DNA of 64,000 nucleotides from Roseibium sp. (GTDB taxonomy: Bacteria; Pseudomonadota; Alphaproteobacteria; Rhizobiales; Stappiaceae). Both the position numbers and the translations under genes were made by a program. Below the pieces are notes generated by a model. The model saw only the letters and a list, made by a program, of their open reading frames with translations. It searched no databases and was not told where the DNA came from. Of this stretch, positions 34,232 through 42,764 are shown one piece after another. The stretch is taken from positions 62,001-126,000 of the forward strand of contig JAEPML010000012.1 of NCBI GenBank assembly GCA_017643925.1, read 5' to 3'. Every line of letters begins with the position of its first letter. Position 1 is the first letter of the stretch.

Positions 34232-34856
34232 GCGCTCGAAGGACAACCAGCCACCGGAGATCCTCGGCCTGACAATCGGCCGCGGCATCACGTTCGATCC
34301 GATCGCACTGAGAATGCTGCCCGAGGACAGCCTGCTGGAACGTCCGGAATCGACATTGATGATCACCGCCCAGGGGCACTGTGATCTCGGCGAACAGTCC
34401 CACATGCACCGCTTCTATCCGGATGACGACCGGTTCCTGATCCAGTTTCAGGGCGGCGACGGGCATCAGAACGAACGCATCGACGAGATCATGCTCTGGT
34501 ATTTCTATGATGTGAAATACCCGTCCGGAGACGGTGAGTGGAACAGCCTGAAACAGGCCATCCGCCAGACAACCTTCACGCTCGAGGGTGAAGGGCAGGA
34601 TTACCGCTTTGAAAGGGCCTGGTTCGACACGTCGAACGCACCTGAAGATCCCATGACGTATTGGGAAGAGGTTTGCGACGACCGGTCGGGGGCTGGCAAA
34701 AGGCGCATTTTTCAGACCGCCATGCTCTTCGCACGCCCTCTCAAGGACGGCAAGGATGAGATGCTGCTCATCAATATGGAAGAACCAGAAAATGCCGAAC
34801 GAAGCATTGCATTCATGATCGGGTTTCCGATCGAACGACATAACTTTTCTGTCTGA
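34212..34856 (+). CDS. DUF2491-family protein (YjfK type)
   Basis: A 214-residue protein matching DUF2491 (E. coli YjfK). Typical segments are MFGSLFKRSKDNQPPEILGL at the N-terminus, DDRFLIQFQGGDGHQNERID, and ERAWFDTSNAPEDPMTYWEE in the last third. ATG 34212 follows GGAGGGAGA and lies inside the end of the channel gene, a 20-bp overlap. The biochemical role is unknown; the family follows PspA/DUF2170 genes in many proteobacteria. Confidence 0.85.
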   Translation: MFGSLFKRSKDNQPPEILGLTIGRGITFDPIALRMLPEDSLLERPESTLMITAQGHCDLGEQSHMHRFYPDDDRFLIQFQGGDGHQNERIDEIMLWYFYDVKYPSGDGEWNSLKQAIRQTTFTLEGEGQDYRFERAWFDTSNAPEDPMTYWEEVCDDRSGAGKRRIFQTAMLFARPLKDGKDEMLLINMEEPENAERSIAFMIGFPIERHNFSV

Positions 34857-34877
34857 TACTATTCGTTGGAGACCAAA

Positions 34878-35288
34878 ATGGCAGACCTACAAGCGTCCCT
34901 TTCCGGCATAGTTCCCTTCATTGCCTATTTCGTTGCGGCAATCGCGATGCTGCTGATTTTCATGAAGATCTACACGGTCATGACGCCTCACGATGAGATG
35001 GCGCTGATCAAGGAAAACAACGTCGCCGCCTCGCTGGTGTTCAGCGCCGCCTTCTTCGGCTTTTCCCTGCCGCTTGCAAGCGCCGCTGCGAACTCCGTGA
35101 ACATTTTCGATTTTTTCATCTGGGGCATCATTGCCTGCGTGGCACAGCTCATTGCCTACCAGATATTCCGGCGGTTCTATCCGAAGATCACCTCCCGTAT
35201 CGAACAGGGTGAAATGGCCATCAGCACCAAACTGGCCGCGATTTCCGTCACGGTCGGCCTGCTGAACGCGGCCTGCATCACCTACTGA
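34878..35288 (+). CDS. DUF350-family membrane protein (YjfL type)
   Basis: A 136-residue protein with four predicted helices (about residues 10-30, 48-70, 78-98 and 116-134). The segment NNVAASLVFSAAFFGFSLPL is the DUF350 hallmark (helix with a small-residue turn before a proline). This is E. coli YjfL-type: a small, probably oligomeric inner-membrane protein of unknown function. ATG 34878 lies after GGAG at eight-base spacing. It sits 21 bp behind the DUF2491 gene in the rightward arm. Confidence 0.86.
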   Translation: MADLQASLSGIVPFIAYFVAAIAMLLIFMKIYTVMTPHDEMALIKENNVAASLVFSAAFFGFSLPLASAAANSVNIFDFFIWGIIACVAQLIAYQIFRRFYPKITSRIEQGEMAISTKLAAISVTVGLLNAACITY

Positions 35289-35377
35289 GGGACAGGATCC
35301 CTGGCCGGGAGGAAAGCCGAAATGAATATTTTCTGTTCCAATTGCATCAGACCTATTTGACGGTCGGGAGAAATTTC

Positions 35378-35926
35378 ATGAAACGCTCCAAGTCGATCAA
35401 ACTGGTGGTCATGGCGACGACAAGCGTCACGCTGGCGGGTTGTTCCCAGGAACCCGACCTTGATGGCCGTGTCTACAAGTCGGAGGCCGAGTGTGTCGCC
35501 GACAGCTACGTTTCAGACGAGTTGTGCGCCGAAGTCATCCAGACCGGTGAGCAGGTTCACGCGGCATCGGGACCACGCTACAACAGCATGTCTCTTTGCA
35601 CCGAACAGCACGGCGCCAATGCCTGCACGACGGGCGCATCTGACGGGACATCCTTTTTCACGCCCTTTGCAGTTGGCTACTTTGTTGCCAATGCGGCCAA
35701 TGGCGGCCTGATGCGCAACAGCATCCGTCCCATCTACCCGGAACGAGGCAGCCGCCGGTACTACACGTCCGGTGGGTATTACGTCGGCAGCTATGATCGC
35801 GGCTGGCGCACCTACAATGACGCCGTGAAGGCACCGCCCAAACCGGCCAAGGTCCAGACGCGGACTTCAATTGCCTCTCGCGGCGGTTTTGGCAGCCGTT
35901 CAAGTTCCGGTTCAAGGGGCGGCTAG
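35378..35926 (+). CDS. DUF1190-family lipoprotein (YjfM/YgiB type)
   Basis: A 182-residue outer-membrane-type lipoprotein. The signal peptide (KRSKSIKLVVMATTSVTLAG) ends in a lipobox, LAGC at residues 20-23. The mature part begins with a cysteine-containing region (YKSEAECVADSYVSDELC) and ends in a Gly/Ser/Arg-rich low-complexity tail (GGFGSRSSSGSRGG). This is the DUF1190 pattern of E. coli YgiB/YjfM, whose genes also travel with a glutathionylspermidine-synthase-like gene. Last gene of the rightward arm. ATG 35378 follows CGGGAG. Confidence 0.85.
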   Translation: MKRSKSIKLVVMATTSVTLAGCSQEPDLDGRVYKSEAECVADSYVSDELCAEVIQTGEQVHAASGPRYNSMSLCTEQHGANACTTGASDGTSFFTPFAVGYFVANAANGGLMRNSIRPIYPERGSRRYYTSGGYYVGSYDRGWRTYNDAVKAPPKPAKVQTRTSIASRGGFGSRSSSGSRGG

Positions 35927-36163
35927 GCCCTCACCGACGCTCAACTTAGCCGGTCGCGCCATCGGAGTTTCTCTTGCTGAGCGCGACGGCGCTGTGCAGT
36001 GCGTGTCGGGATTCAAAAGCAGAAAACAGAGTTTGTCGCTCTCCATTCATCGCTATCGCTGACCTCGCCCGGTGTCGATCGGAGGGGTTACGTCGCTCCC
36101 TCGCTCTTCGCCGGTCTGAAAGGCTCTCCGAAAAGGGTTCTCCCAAAGCGAACAGGGAACGAG

Positions 36164-36883
36164 ATGGCGACACTTATCACCTTGGCAAAACGCATTGCGA
36201 AGCAGGATCCGCTTGCGTTCAGTGAACACCTGGACGCAACCGGAAACGCCGTGTTGACCGGATTGCTGACCGAAAGAGAGTGCCGGGAGCTCTCAAGTCT
36301 CTACGACGACGACACAGCGTTTCGCAGCCACATCAGGATGGCGCGCCACGGGTTTGGCAGGGGCGAGTACAAGTATCTGGCCTATCCGCTCCCGGAGATC
36401 GTTCAGGGTCTTCGGGAGTTGCTCTACCCGCTGTTGGTAACGACCGCCAACAGCTGGAACGCCCGCATGGGCATTGAAACCGAGTTTCCGCCATTGCACG
36501 CGGATTATCTGCGCATTTGCCACGCGTCCGGACAGACCCGGCCGACACCGCTCGTGCTTCGATATGGCCCCGGTGACTTCAACTGCCTGCACCAGGATGT
36601 CTATGGTGACCTCCTGTTTCCGTTGCAGGTCGCCATTCTCCTGTCCGAGCCGGGTAGAGATTTTTCAGGTGGTGAATTTGTTCTGACAGAACAGCGCCCG
36701 CGCATGCAAAGCCGGACAGAAGTCGCCCCCCTCAAGCAGGGCGACGCGGTTGTGTTTGCCGTCAGGAACCGGCCTGTCGCGGGCACACGTGGCGACTACC
36801 GCGTGACCATGCGCCACGGTGTCAGCCCGGTCAGGTCCGGCGAACGCCATACGCTTGGCATCATCTTTCACGACGCGACCTGA
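36164..36883 (+). CDS. 2OG-Fe(II) oxygenase, probable DNA-repair associated
   Basis: A 239-residue iron/2-oxoglutarate oxygenase. The iron ligands are H-x-D in LHQDVYGDLLFP (about residues 145-147) and a distal histidine in TMRHGVSPV (about 218), with the co-substrate arginine ten residues later (GERHTLGII). The fold has an N-terminal helical cap (LTERECRELSSLYDDDTAFR). ATG 36164 follows AACAGGGA. It is the gene immediately before ada, 160 bp away and co-directional, the place held by alkB in some genomes. An AlkB-like dealkylation role is inferred; sequence motifs alone place it in a different branch. Confidence 0.8.
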   Translation: MATLITLAKRIAKQDPLAFSEHLDATGNAVLTGLLTERECRELSSLYDDDTAFRSHIRMARHGFGRGEYKYLAYPLPEIVQGLRELLYPLLVTTANSWNARMGIETEFPPLHADYLRICHASGQTRPTPLVLRYGPGDFNCLHQDVYGDLLFPLQVAILLSEPGRDFSGGEFVLTEQRPRMQSRTEVAPLKQGDAVVFAVRNRPVAGTRGDYRVTMRHGVSPVRSGERHTLGIIFHDAT

Positions 36884-37044
36884 TCCGCTTCACCTTGGAT
36901 TCAATCCACGGGCCTGCTCGCAAATCGGGTGGGCCCTTCTGCAAACGCCACTTAGGTTGTTGGCCAAGCACACCGACATTCAAGGCAAGCTTCGGAGTGT
37001 TCCGCTTCCAGGGACGGGTTAGTGAACACCAGGAGTTTTGAGAA

Positions 37045-38127
37045 ATGAAGATTGGAGCGAACATGGAACAGAACGCGATTTCCATTGAGCGGGACCCGAG
37101 ATGGCAACAGGTCCTCAACAGGGACACCGCCGCGGACGGCACCTTTGTCTACGCCGTGAAGACCACCGGCGTTTACTGCCGCCCCTCCTGCCCGTCGCGC
37201 CGAGCGAAACCCGGCAACGTTTCCTTCTACGAATGCATGGATGAAGCCGAAACCGCGGGTTTCAGGGAATGCCGCAGGTGCCACCCGCGCGGTCAGTCGC
37301 CAAAGGATCTCAGCCAGGAAGTGGTTGTTGCTGCCTGCAGATTGATCGAACGCTCCGACCAGCAACCCAATCTGGACGACCTGGCCAGATCGATGGGCTA
37401 CAGCACCTCGCATTTCCATCGGCAATTCAAGGCGGCAACCGGGCTGACTCCCAAGGCCTATGGCGCCGCCCACCGGATGAGGAAAATGCGCCGGGAGCTT
37501 TCCCGCAACGAGAGCAGCGTCACCAGTGCCATTTTCGACGCCGGTTTCAACGCCAACAGCCGGTTTTACGAGACCTCCAACGATGCGCTGGGCATGACAC
37601 CGACCGCTTTTCGAAAGGGCGGAGAAAACACAGTCATTCGCTTCGCTGTCGGGGAATGCAGTCTCGGGTCGATCCTTGTCGCCCGAAGCAGCAAGGGAAT
37701 CTGCGCCATTTCACTTGGCCAGGACGCTGACGAGTTGCTTCGCGATCTTCAGGACAGTTTTCCCAAGGCCGAGCTGATCGGTAATGACGATCGGTTCGAG
37801 GCGCTCGTCGCCGAAGTCGTCGGTTTCATCGAGGCACCGAGGCTCGGCCTCAACCTGCCACTCGACATTCAGGGGACTGCGTTTCAACAGCGCGTTTGGC
37901 AGGCATTGCGCAGCATACCGGCTGGCGAGACCGTGAGCTACAGCGAACTCGCTGAACGCATAGGCAACCCCAGTGCAGTCAGGGCAGTCGCCCGGGCTTG
38001 TGCCGCCAACAAGATCGCCATCGCAATTCCCTGTCACCGCGTGATCAGAAATGACGGAAACCTGTCCGGATATCGATGGGGTGTTGAACGGAAGAAGGCA
38101 CTTCTAGCCAGGGAAGCGCAGGCATGA
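37045..38127 (+). CDS. ada: Bifunctional methyltransferase/transcriptional regulator Ada
   Basis: A 360-residue Ada. The N-terminal zinc domain has C45, C49, C76 and C79 (GVYCRPSCPSRRA; FRECRRCHPRG), the first being the methylphosphotriester acceptor. An AraC-type HTH follows (residues 88-190; SMGYSTSHFHRQFKAATGLT; YETSNDALGMTPTAFRKGGE). The C-terminal O6-alkylguanine transferase has the acceptor C330 in IPCHRVIRNDG and the arginine finger helix. It is a full-length copy with all functional cysteines. Methylated Ada would activate its own operon and the upstream oxygenase gene. ATG 37063 with GGAG is an alternative start. Confidence 0.92.
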   Translation: MKIGANMEQNAISIERDPRWQQVLNRDTAADGTFVYAVKTTGVYCRPSCPSRRAKPGNVSFYECMDEAETAGFRECRRCHPRGQSPKDLSQEVVVAACRLIERSDQQPNLDDLARSMGYSTSHFHRQFKAATGLTPKAYGAAHRMRKMRRELSRNESSVTSAIFDAGFNANSRFYETSNDALGMTPTAFRKGGENTVIRFAVGECSLGSILVARSSKGICAISLGQDADELLRDLQDSFPKAELIGNDDRFEALVAEVVGFIEAPRLGLNLPLDIQGTAFQQRVWQALRSIPAGETVSYSELAERIGNPSAVRAVARACAANKIAIAIPCHRVIRNDGNLSGYRWGVERKKALLAREAQA

Positions 38128-38155
38128 GATGGGCTGAAAGACAGTCGGTTGAACA

Positions 38156-38192
38156 GGTTGCGGCCGCGTGAGCAGATCACGCGGCCGCAACC
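38156..38192 (+). terminator. Strong hairpin after ada
   Basis: A perfect 16-bp stem (GGTTGCGGCCGCGTGA and its complement) closes a five-base loop 28 bp after the ada stop. It is one of the strongest hairpins in the window. The following bases (ATATTTCA) are AT-rich but not a full U-run. Confidence 0.75.
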
Positions 38193-38308
38193 ATATTTCA
38201 TGGGCAAAGCAACATTTAAACAACTGATTTTAATGACAAAAAACGGAGATTACTGACACCAGGCATCCGGTACTCAAGCTCTATCACTTTCATGGAGACA
38301 CTTGAAAC

Positions 38309-39067
38309 ATGCAGCTTGAAAACAAGACTATCATCGTGACCGGTGCCAGCAGCGGGATTGGCGAGGCCGCCGCATACGTCTTTGCCTCGGAAGGGGCAAA
38401 CCTCGTGCTTGGTGCCCGGCGGAAGGAGGAACTCCGGCGCGTTGAAAACACCATCAAGGAGAAGGGAGGCCGCGCGATTTCCGTTGTTGGAGACGCGCGT
38501 GCGGAAACGTTTGCCGAACAGTTGGTCGAAGCCGCGGAGAACGCCTTTGGCAGGCTCCATGTAGGCTTCAACAATGCCGGTACAATGGGTGACATGGTGC
38601 CTGTTCCGGACATGTCCGCAGACAATTGGCGATCCGTGGTCGAGACCAATCTGAGCAGCGCGTTCTTTGCCGCGAAACATCAAATCCCGGCCATGAAGCG
38701 GGCTGGTGGTGGCTCGATCATTTTTACCTCCAGCTTCGTTGGTCACACCGCCTCTTTTCCGGGCATGGGCGCTTACGCGGCAGCCAAGGCCGGGTTGGTC
38801 GGACTGGTCCAGACACTCGCAACGGAACACGGTGCAGACGGCATCCGGGCCAACGCCCTGCTTCCTGGCGGCACGAAAACACCCATGGCCGGCGATCTCG
38901 ACAACGCGGACCATCTCGGCTTCCTGAAGTCGCTTCACGCGCTCAAGCGGATCGCCGAGCCGGCCGAGATTGCGCGCGCGGCTCTCTTTCTGGCATCGGA
39001 CGCGTCAAGCTTCGTGACCGGAACGGCCTTGATCGCCGATGGCGGTAACTCGATCAACAAGGTCTGA
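38309..39067 (+). CDS. Short-chain dehydrogenase/reductase
   Basis: A 252-residue classical SDR: TGASSGIG (residues 11-18), NNAG (about 91-94), SSFVG with the catalytic serine, Y-x3-K in YAAAKAGLVGL (about 156-160) and the C-terminal VTGTALIADGGNS seen in FabG-like SDRs. The arginine after the glycine loop (LGARRKEEL) suggests NADP(H). A divergent TetR gene does not directly flank it: the TetR gene at 39115 converges on it from the other side. Substrate unknown. Confidence 0.88.
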   Translation: MQLENKTIIVTGASSGIGEAAAYVFASEGANLVLGARRKEELRRVENTIKEKGGRAISVVGDARAETFAEQLVEAAENAFGRLHVGFNNAGTMGDMVPVPDMSADNWRSVVETNLSSAFFAAKHQIPAMKRAGGGSIIFTSSFVGHTASFPGMGAYAAAKAGLVGLVQTLATEHGADGIRANALLPGGTKTPMAGDLDNADHLGFLKSLHALKRIAEPAEIARAALFLASDASSFVTGTALIADGGNSINKV

Positions 39068-39114
39068 CGTATCATGGGGCGGCATCCTATGGGTGCCACC
39101 CTTCCCTCCTGGCT

Positions 39115-39705
39115 TCATTGAGGCTGCAGGAGACCAATGTCTTCCAGCAACAATCGGGATTTCGCGAGGACGTGCTCCGCGTCCTTTTCCGCTGTTGCTG
39201 AACGGGCCAGAACGACTCCGCCAACAAGCAGACTGAAAAACGAGGCTGCAGAAAGCGGGATCCTCGTTGGCAGGTCGCACAGAGCTTTTTCAAGCAGTGC
39301 CTCGATCCTGCTTACGCCCCGAGATATCGCGGCCCTTTCCGCATCTGTACAGCGCACAGCCTGCCCGCTGAGAGCCGACGCCGGACACCCGATCGACGGG
39401 TTTTTCACATGCTCGGTGGACAGGTAGCGCTGCACGAACGCCTTCAGGGCCGCCTCAGCACCCAGTTCGTCGAGGTCACGCTCCAGCCGCTCCGAAAACG
39501 TTTCGAAAGCATGATTGATCGCTGCGACGGACAGGTCTTCCTTGTCCTTGAAGTGGCGATAGAACCCGCCATGGGTCATCCCCACCGACTTCATCAGATC
39601 GGCAATGCCGAGGCCCTCTATGCCACCGGCGCGGATCTGGCGCGCGGCTTCCTCGATGATCCGCTGATGGTTTTTCGCTTTCTCTGCTTTTGACGCACGC
39701 GGCAT
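39115..39705 (-). CDS. TetR/AcrR-family regulator
   Basis: A 196-residue regulator. Its DNA-binding domain has NHQRIIEEAARQIRAGGIEG and the HTH IADLMKSVGMTHGGFYRHFK, the 'THGGFYRHF' recognition-helix form common in this branch. The ATG at 39705 is seven bases after GGAG; a start at 39717 has no site. Divergent from the metallo-beta-lactamase-fold gene at 39831. Two operators lie between, so it likely represses that gene and the EamA exporter behind it. Confidence 0.87.
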   Translation of the reverse strand: MPRASKAEKAKNHQRIIEEAARQIRAGGIEGLGIADLMKSVGMTHGGFYRHFKDKEDLSVAAINHAFETFSERLERDLDELGAEAALKAFVQRYLSTEHVKNPSIGCPASALSGQAVRCTDAERAAISRGVSRIEALLEKALCDLPTRIPLSAASFFSLLVGGVVLARSATAEKDAEHVLAKSRLLLEDIGLLQPQ

Positions 39706-39734
39706 CGAAATCTCCATGCGGGGGTTGCATTTTA

Positions 39735-39777
39735 AGATGATCTATATCATCTAAATTATAGATGACAAGCATCATCT
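39735..39777. promoter_or_regulatory. Two 18-bp TetR operators, 25 bp apart
   Basis: AGATGATCTATATCATCT (39735-39752) and AGATGACAAGCATCATCT (39760-39777) share the form AGATGAY-N4-ATCATCT. They fill the gap between the TetR gene and the metallo-beta-lactamase-fold gene. Confidence 0.76.
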
Positions 39778-39830
39778 AAATTTTCAAGATGCAATCCCGC
39801 CTGCGAAGGTGGCTTCTTTGGAGATCGGAA

Positions 39831-41786
39831 ATGAACATTCAAAGCCCTCCATCGGTGCTCGACGAAGCGCCTTCGGCACATGTCAAAACGGCCAAGCGCG
39901 GCAGAACCCTCAGCCTGGTTCCGCAACTGTTGCCCGCCAACCGGCAGACGGAAGCATATTCCCGGAGCTTTCACTCAACGCTGTTTCTGTTCGAAACGCT
40001 GCTCTCCTATGGACAGACGGAAGACCCCCGCGTCGTTCTGCAGGCACTCAATGGCTATATCAACGCGCGCCAGCAGGCCGAAGGCATTGAGCTCTTCGAG
40101 GGCGTTCTCGCAAAATACCGCGGCAATCTGAGTTCCGATGGCGTTGCCCTCTACCTGTCAGGCCTTGCAATCTTGCGCGCAACCCACGCAGACCGGATCC
40201 CGCTTCTGAAACGCATCGGCTGGGTCACCGACAGCTTTGCCCTGCTCGACCAGGCTTTTGAGCTGGCTTCAGATGACAACCCAATCGTCCATTGGGCCGC
40301 AGGGATGATCTATTCCCAGGTTCCCCCCTTCTTCTTCAAGAAGACGCAGGCCTACAAACATCTTCACTGGCTTGTCGACCGTCCGGAAACAGAGCCCGTC
40401 TACGGTTTTTACCGTGAAGTGTTTCATGCCCTTGCAAAACTCTATCGCTCGGATGGCAACAGCACCGAAGCCCAGAAATTCTTCAAGAAAAGCGGCTACG
40501 AGGCCTATCAGCCCAAGGCACTTCTGATGGGCTGGTTTACCAATGGGCCCCAGGGAACGGCCATGACACCGGAACCGGTACTTGAAGAGGTCGTGCGTGG
40601 CCGCGTATTTGCGCTGTTCGGGTTCGGGTTCTCCGATATCTATTTCGTCCTGTCGGACAATGGCCGCGAACTGATTGCTATCGATGCCGGGACAACAGCT
40701 CCCTCCCTGAAGGCCGCTCATGAATTTTTGCTCGAACACTATCCCGGCCTGCCGCAAGTCAGCACCGTGATCGTGACCCATTCCCATTGGGACCACATTG
40801 GCGGGATCGAGTATTTCAAGAAGCTCAATCCGGATATCGCCATATACGGCCGGGACAATTTCCGGCCGGTGGTCGACAGGGTCCTGAGAGAGCACAGTTA
40901 TACCTTTTTTCGCGGCAACGACTTCGATCACGAGGCAGTCGAGAATTACGCACCGACCGAGCCCGTTTCCCAAAAAACCGAGATCCTGATCGGCGACAGC
41001 AGAATTGTCCTGATCCCCGTCACAGGCGGGGAAACGGAAGATGCCCTTCTTATCCACTTTCCGGCACTGGACACCGTTTTTGTCGGTGACATCGTCATGC
41101 CCTGGTACGGCGAGCCCTGGGTCAACGAAGGCTTTATCGATGATGCACTCGCGACCATCGAGGCCGTGCTGGCCTGCGACGCCCGGCACGTTCTGCACGG
41201 CCACCATCCCCTCACGATGATGTTCGGCACGGACAACCTGAAGGCCTTCAGGAGGCACTATTCCTGGCTGGTGGAAACCACCAAGGATCATGCCGCGCAC
41301 GGCTTTTCGACCAAGGACATAATCCGGCTCAATCTCGTGCCGCCGGATCTTGTCGGTCAGCCCGCGCTCTACCTGCCCTATTCCGCGTCAAGGGATTCCA
41401 TTATCGCCAGGACAGTCAGCAAGATGGCCGGTATCTGGCGCGAAGACAGGACCGGGCAAAGCCCCGGTGGATTGGACGTCATCACGTCTGCAGAGCACGG
41501 ACGCATGCTGGAAATCTATCTGGGCCTGTCTTCCTCACAGGTTGCCGGCGTTCTAAAGCGTATGCTCGCCCATGGTGACAACGAGTTGGCACTGCAATTT
41601 GCGGTCGCCGCGGAGCAACGCTACGGCGCCAAAACCGATCTGATCTCGTTGAAGGAAGAGGCCGCGGACCGCCTCAGAAGCACAGCTCAGTATCTCGATC
41701 CGTTCAAGTTCACGGCCTATTCGGAAATCATCAATCGGCCACAGCAGCCGATGCCCGGTAACACCAGCAACAGAAAGAGGGCCTGA
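39831..41786 (+). CDS. Metallo-beta-lactamase-fold hydrolase with helical N-terminus (alkyl-sulfatase-like)
   Basis: A 651-residue protein. Residues 1-240 are helical and TPR-like (ALNGYINARQQAEGIELFEG; HALAKLYRSDGNSTEAQKFF). The metallo-beta-lactamase domain follows, with H317-x-H319-x-D321-H322 (THSHWDHIGGIEYF) and FPALDTVFVGDIVMPWYGEP for the second metal site. The last 130 residues (LGLSSSQVAGVLKRMLAHGD; QFAVAAEQRYGA) resemble the dimerisation region of alkyl sulfatases. It fits a zinc hydrolase acting on a large or hydrophobic ester. No signal peptide. Coupled to the EamA exporter gene one base later. Confidence 0.82.
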   Translation: MNIQSPPSVLDEAPSAHVKTAKRGRTLSLVPQLLPANRQTEAYSRSFHSTLFLFETLLSYGQTEDPRVVLQALNGYINARQQAEGIELFEGVLAKYRGNLSSDGVALYLSGLAILRATHADRIPLLKRIGWVTDSFALLDQAFELASDDNPIVHWAAGMIYSQVPPFFFKKTQAYKHLHWLVDRPETEPVYGFYREVFHALAKLYRSDGNSTEAQKFFKKSGYEAYQPKALLMGWFTNGPQGTAMTPEPVLEEVVRGRVFALFGFGFSDIYFVLSDNGRELIAIDAGTTAPSLKAAHEFLLEHYPGLPQVSTVIVTHSHWDHIGGIEYFKKLNPDIAIYGRDNFRPVVDRVLREHSYTFFRGNDFDHEAVENYAPTEPVSQKTEILIGDSRIVLIPVTGGETEDALLIHFPALDTVFVGDIVMPWYGEPWVNEGFIDDALATIEAVLACDARHVLHGHHPLTMMFGTDNLKAFRRHYSWLVETTKDHAAHGFSTKDIIRLNLVPPDLVGQPALYLPYSASRDSIIARTVSKMAGIWREDRTGQSPGGLDVITSAEHGRMLEIYLGLSSSQVAGVLKRMLAHGDNELALQFAVAAEQRYGAKTDLISLKEEAADRLRSTAQYLDPFKFTAYSEIINRPQQPMPGNTSNRKRA

Positions 41787-41787
41787 C

Positions 41788-42705
41788 ATGAAACCGCTTC
41801 ACTGGCTGATCGTTCTCCTGACCGCCACCCTGTTCGGGTCCTCTTTCCTTTTCATAAAGCTGGCGGTCCAGGAGATACCGCCGCTCACGCTCGCAGCGGC
41901 CCGCGTTTTGATTGCAGCCATTGCCATGACTGCTGTCCTCTTCGCAGTCGGCCGCCGCCTGCCTGCCCTCGGGCGGGCATGGCTGCCGCTCCTGGTTCTG
42001 GGCGTTCTGACCGCAGCCATTCCCTATGTCGGCATCGCCTGGGGTCAGACCCGAATTGAATCCAGTCTGGGCGGCATTCTTTTTGCGACCATCCCGATAT
42101 TCACGGTCATGATTGCACCACTTGTCACGCCGGAGCAGCGCCTGCATGGCTGGCGCCTGTTCGGTGTCGGCATTGCCTTTGCCGGCGTGATCATGACCCT
42201 CGGAACGCAGTCGCTGACCGCGTTTCTATTCAGCGCCTCGGGATCGGGAGGATCAGCACATCTCGCGGGCGCCACCGTGACGCTGCTGGCAGCCTTCAGC
42301 TACGCAATCGGAAACATCTATGCCCGGATCAAGTCAGGCATGGATCCGATGGTGATGGCTTCAGGTCAGCTCATAACCGGCAGTCTTATCCTGCTGCCGA
42401 TCGCGTTCTTGCTTGATCCACCTGTCGTCGCAATCCCTGAAAATACAGCACTTTTCAGTACCCTGGCGCTTGCGTTGCTCTCGACGGCCGCACCGGTGCT
42501 CATGATGTTCTGGCTTATCCGGAATGCCGGCGCAACCAATGCTTCGGTTCTGGCCTTTTTCATGCCGGTAGCTTCGGTTCTGCTCGGTGCACTGGTCCTG
42601 CAGGAGACGCTCGAAATACACGAGTTGGCAGGATTTACCCTGATCCTGCTTGGCGCTCTCACGTCGACAGGAACGCTTTCAAGGCTTGTCGCCAGGACGG
42701 CTTGA
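41788..42705 (+). CDS. EamA/DMT-family transporter
   Basis: A 305-residue protein with ten helices in two EamA repeats (about residues 5-135 and 150-295). ATLFGSSFLFIKLAVQEIPP opens repeat one, and PVLMMFWLIRNAGATNASVL with LGALVLQETLEIHELAGFTL closes repeat two. The ATG at 41788 starts one base after the stop of the hydrolase gene, so both are in one TetR-controlled transcript. It may export the hydrolase product or a toxic intermediate. Confidence 0.88.
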   Translation: MKPLHWLIVLLTATLFGSSFLFIKLAVQEIPPLTLAAARVLIAAIAMTAVLFAVGRRLPALGRAWLPLLVLGVLTAAIPYVGIAWGQTRIESSLGGILFATIPIFTVMIAPLVTPEQRLHGWRLFGVGIAFAGVIMTLGTQSLTAFLFSASGSGGSAHLAGATVTLLAAFSYAIGNIYARIKSGMDPMVMASGQLITGSLILLPIAFLLDPPVVAIPENTALFSTLALALLSTAAPVLMMFWLIRNAGATNASVLAFFMPVASVLLGALVLQETLEIHELAGFTLILLGALTSTGTLSRLVARTA

Positions 42706-42721
42706 ACTGCTCAAGACAAAG

Positions 42722-42752
42722 CGGGTGCAACACCTCACCGGTGTTGCGCCCG
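42722..42752. terminator. Hairpin between convergent EamA and PNPOx-FNR genes
   Basis: GGGTGCAACACC and GGTGTTGCGCCC form a 12-bp stem with one mismatch around TCACC. It sits in the 59-bp gap between convergent genes, so it can serve both strands. Confidence 0.65.
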
Positions 42753-42764
42753 TTCAATCCTGCC

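Noticed and set aside
39071..39112. Terminator between SDR (39067) and TetR (39115) genes
   Set aside because: A GGGCGGCA/TGCCACCC pairing exists but has a mismatch and a long loop; it is too weak to list with confidence.
40269..41300. 343-codon reading frame on the minus strand
   Set aside because: It lies entirely antisense inside the metallo-beta-lactamase-fold gene, has no ribosome site or family pattern, and reflects the codon bias of the real gene.
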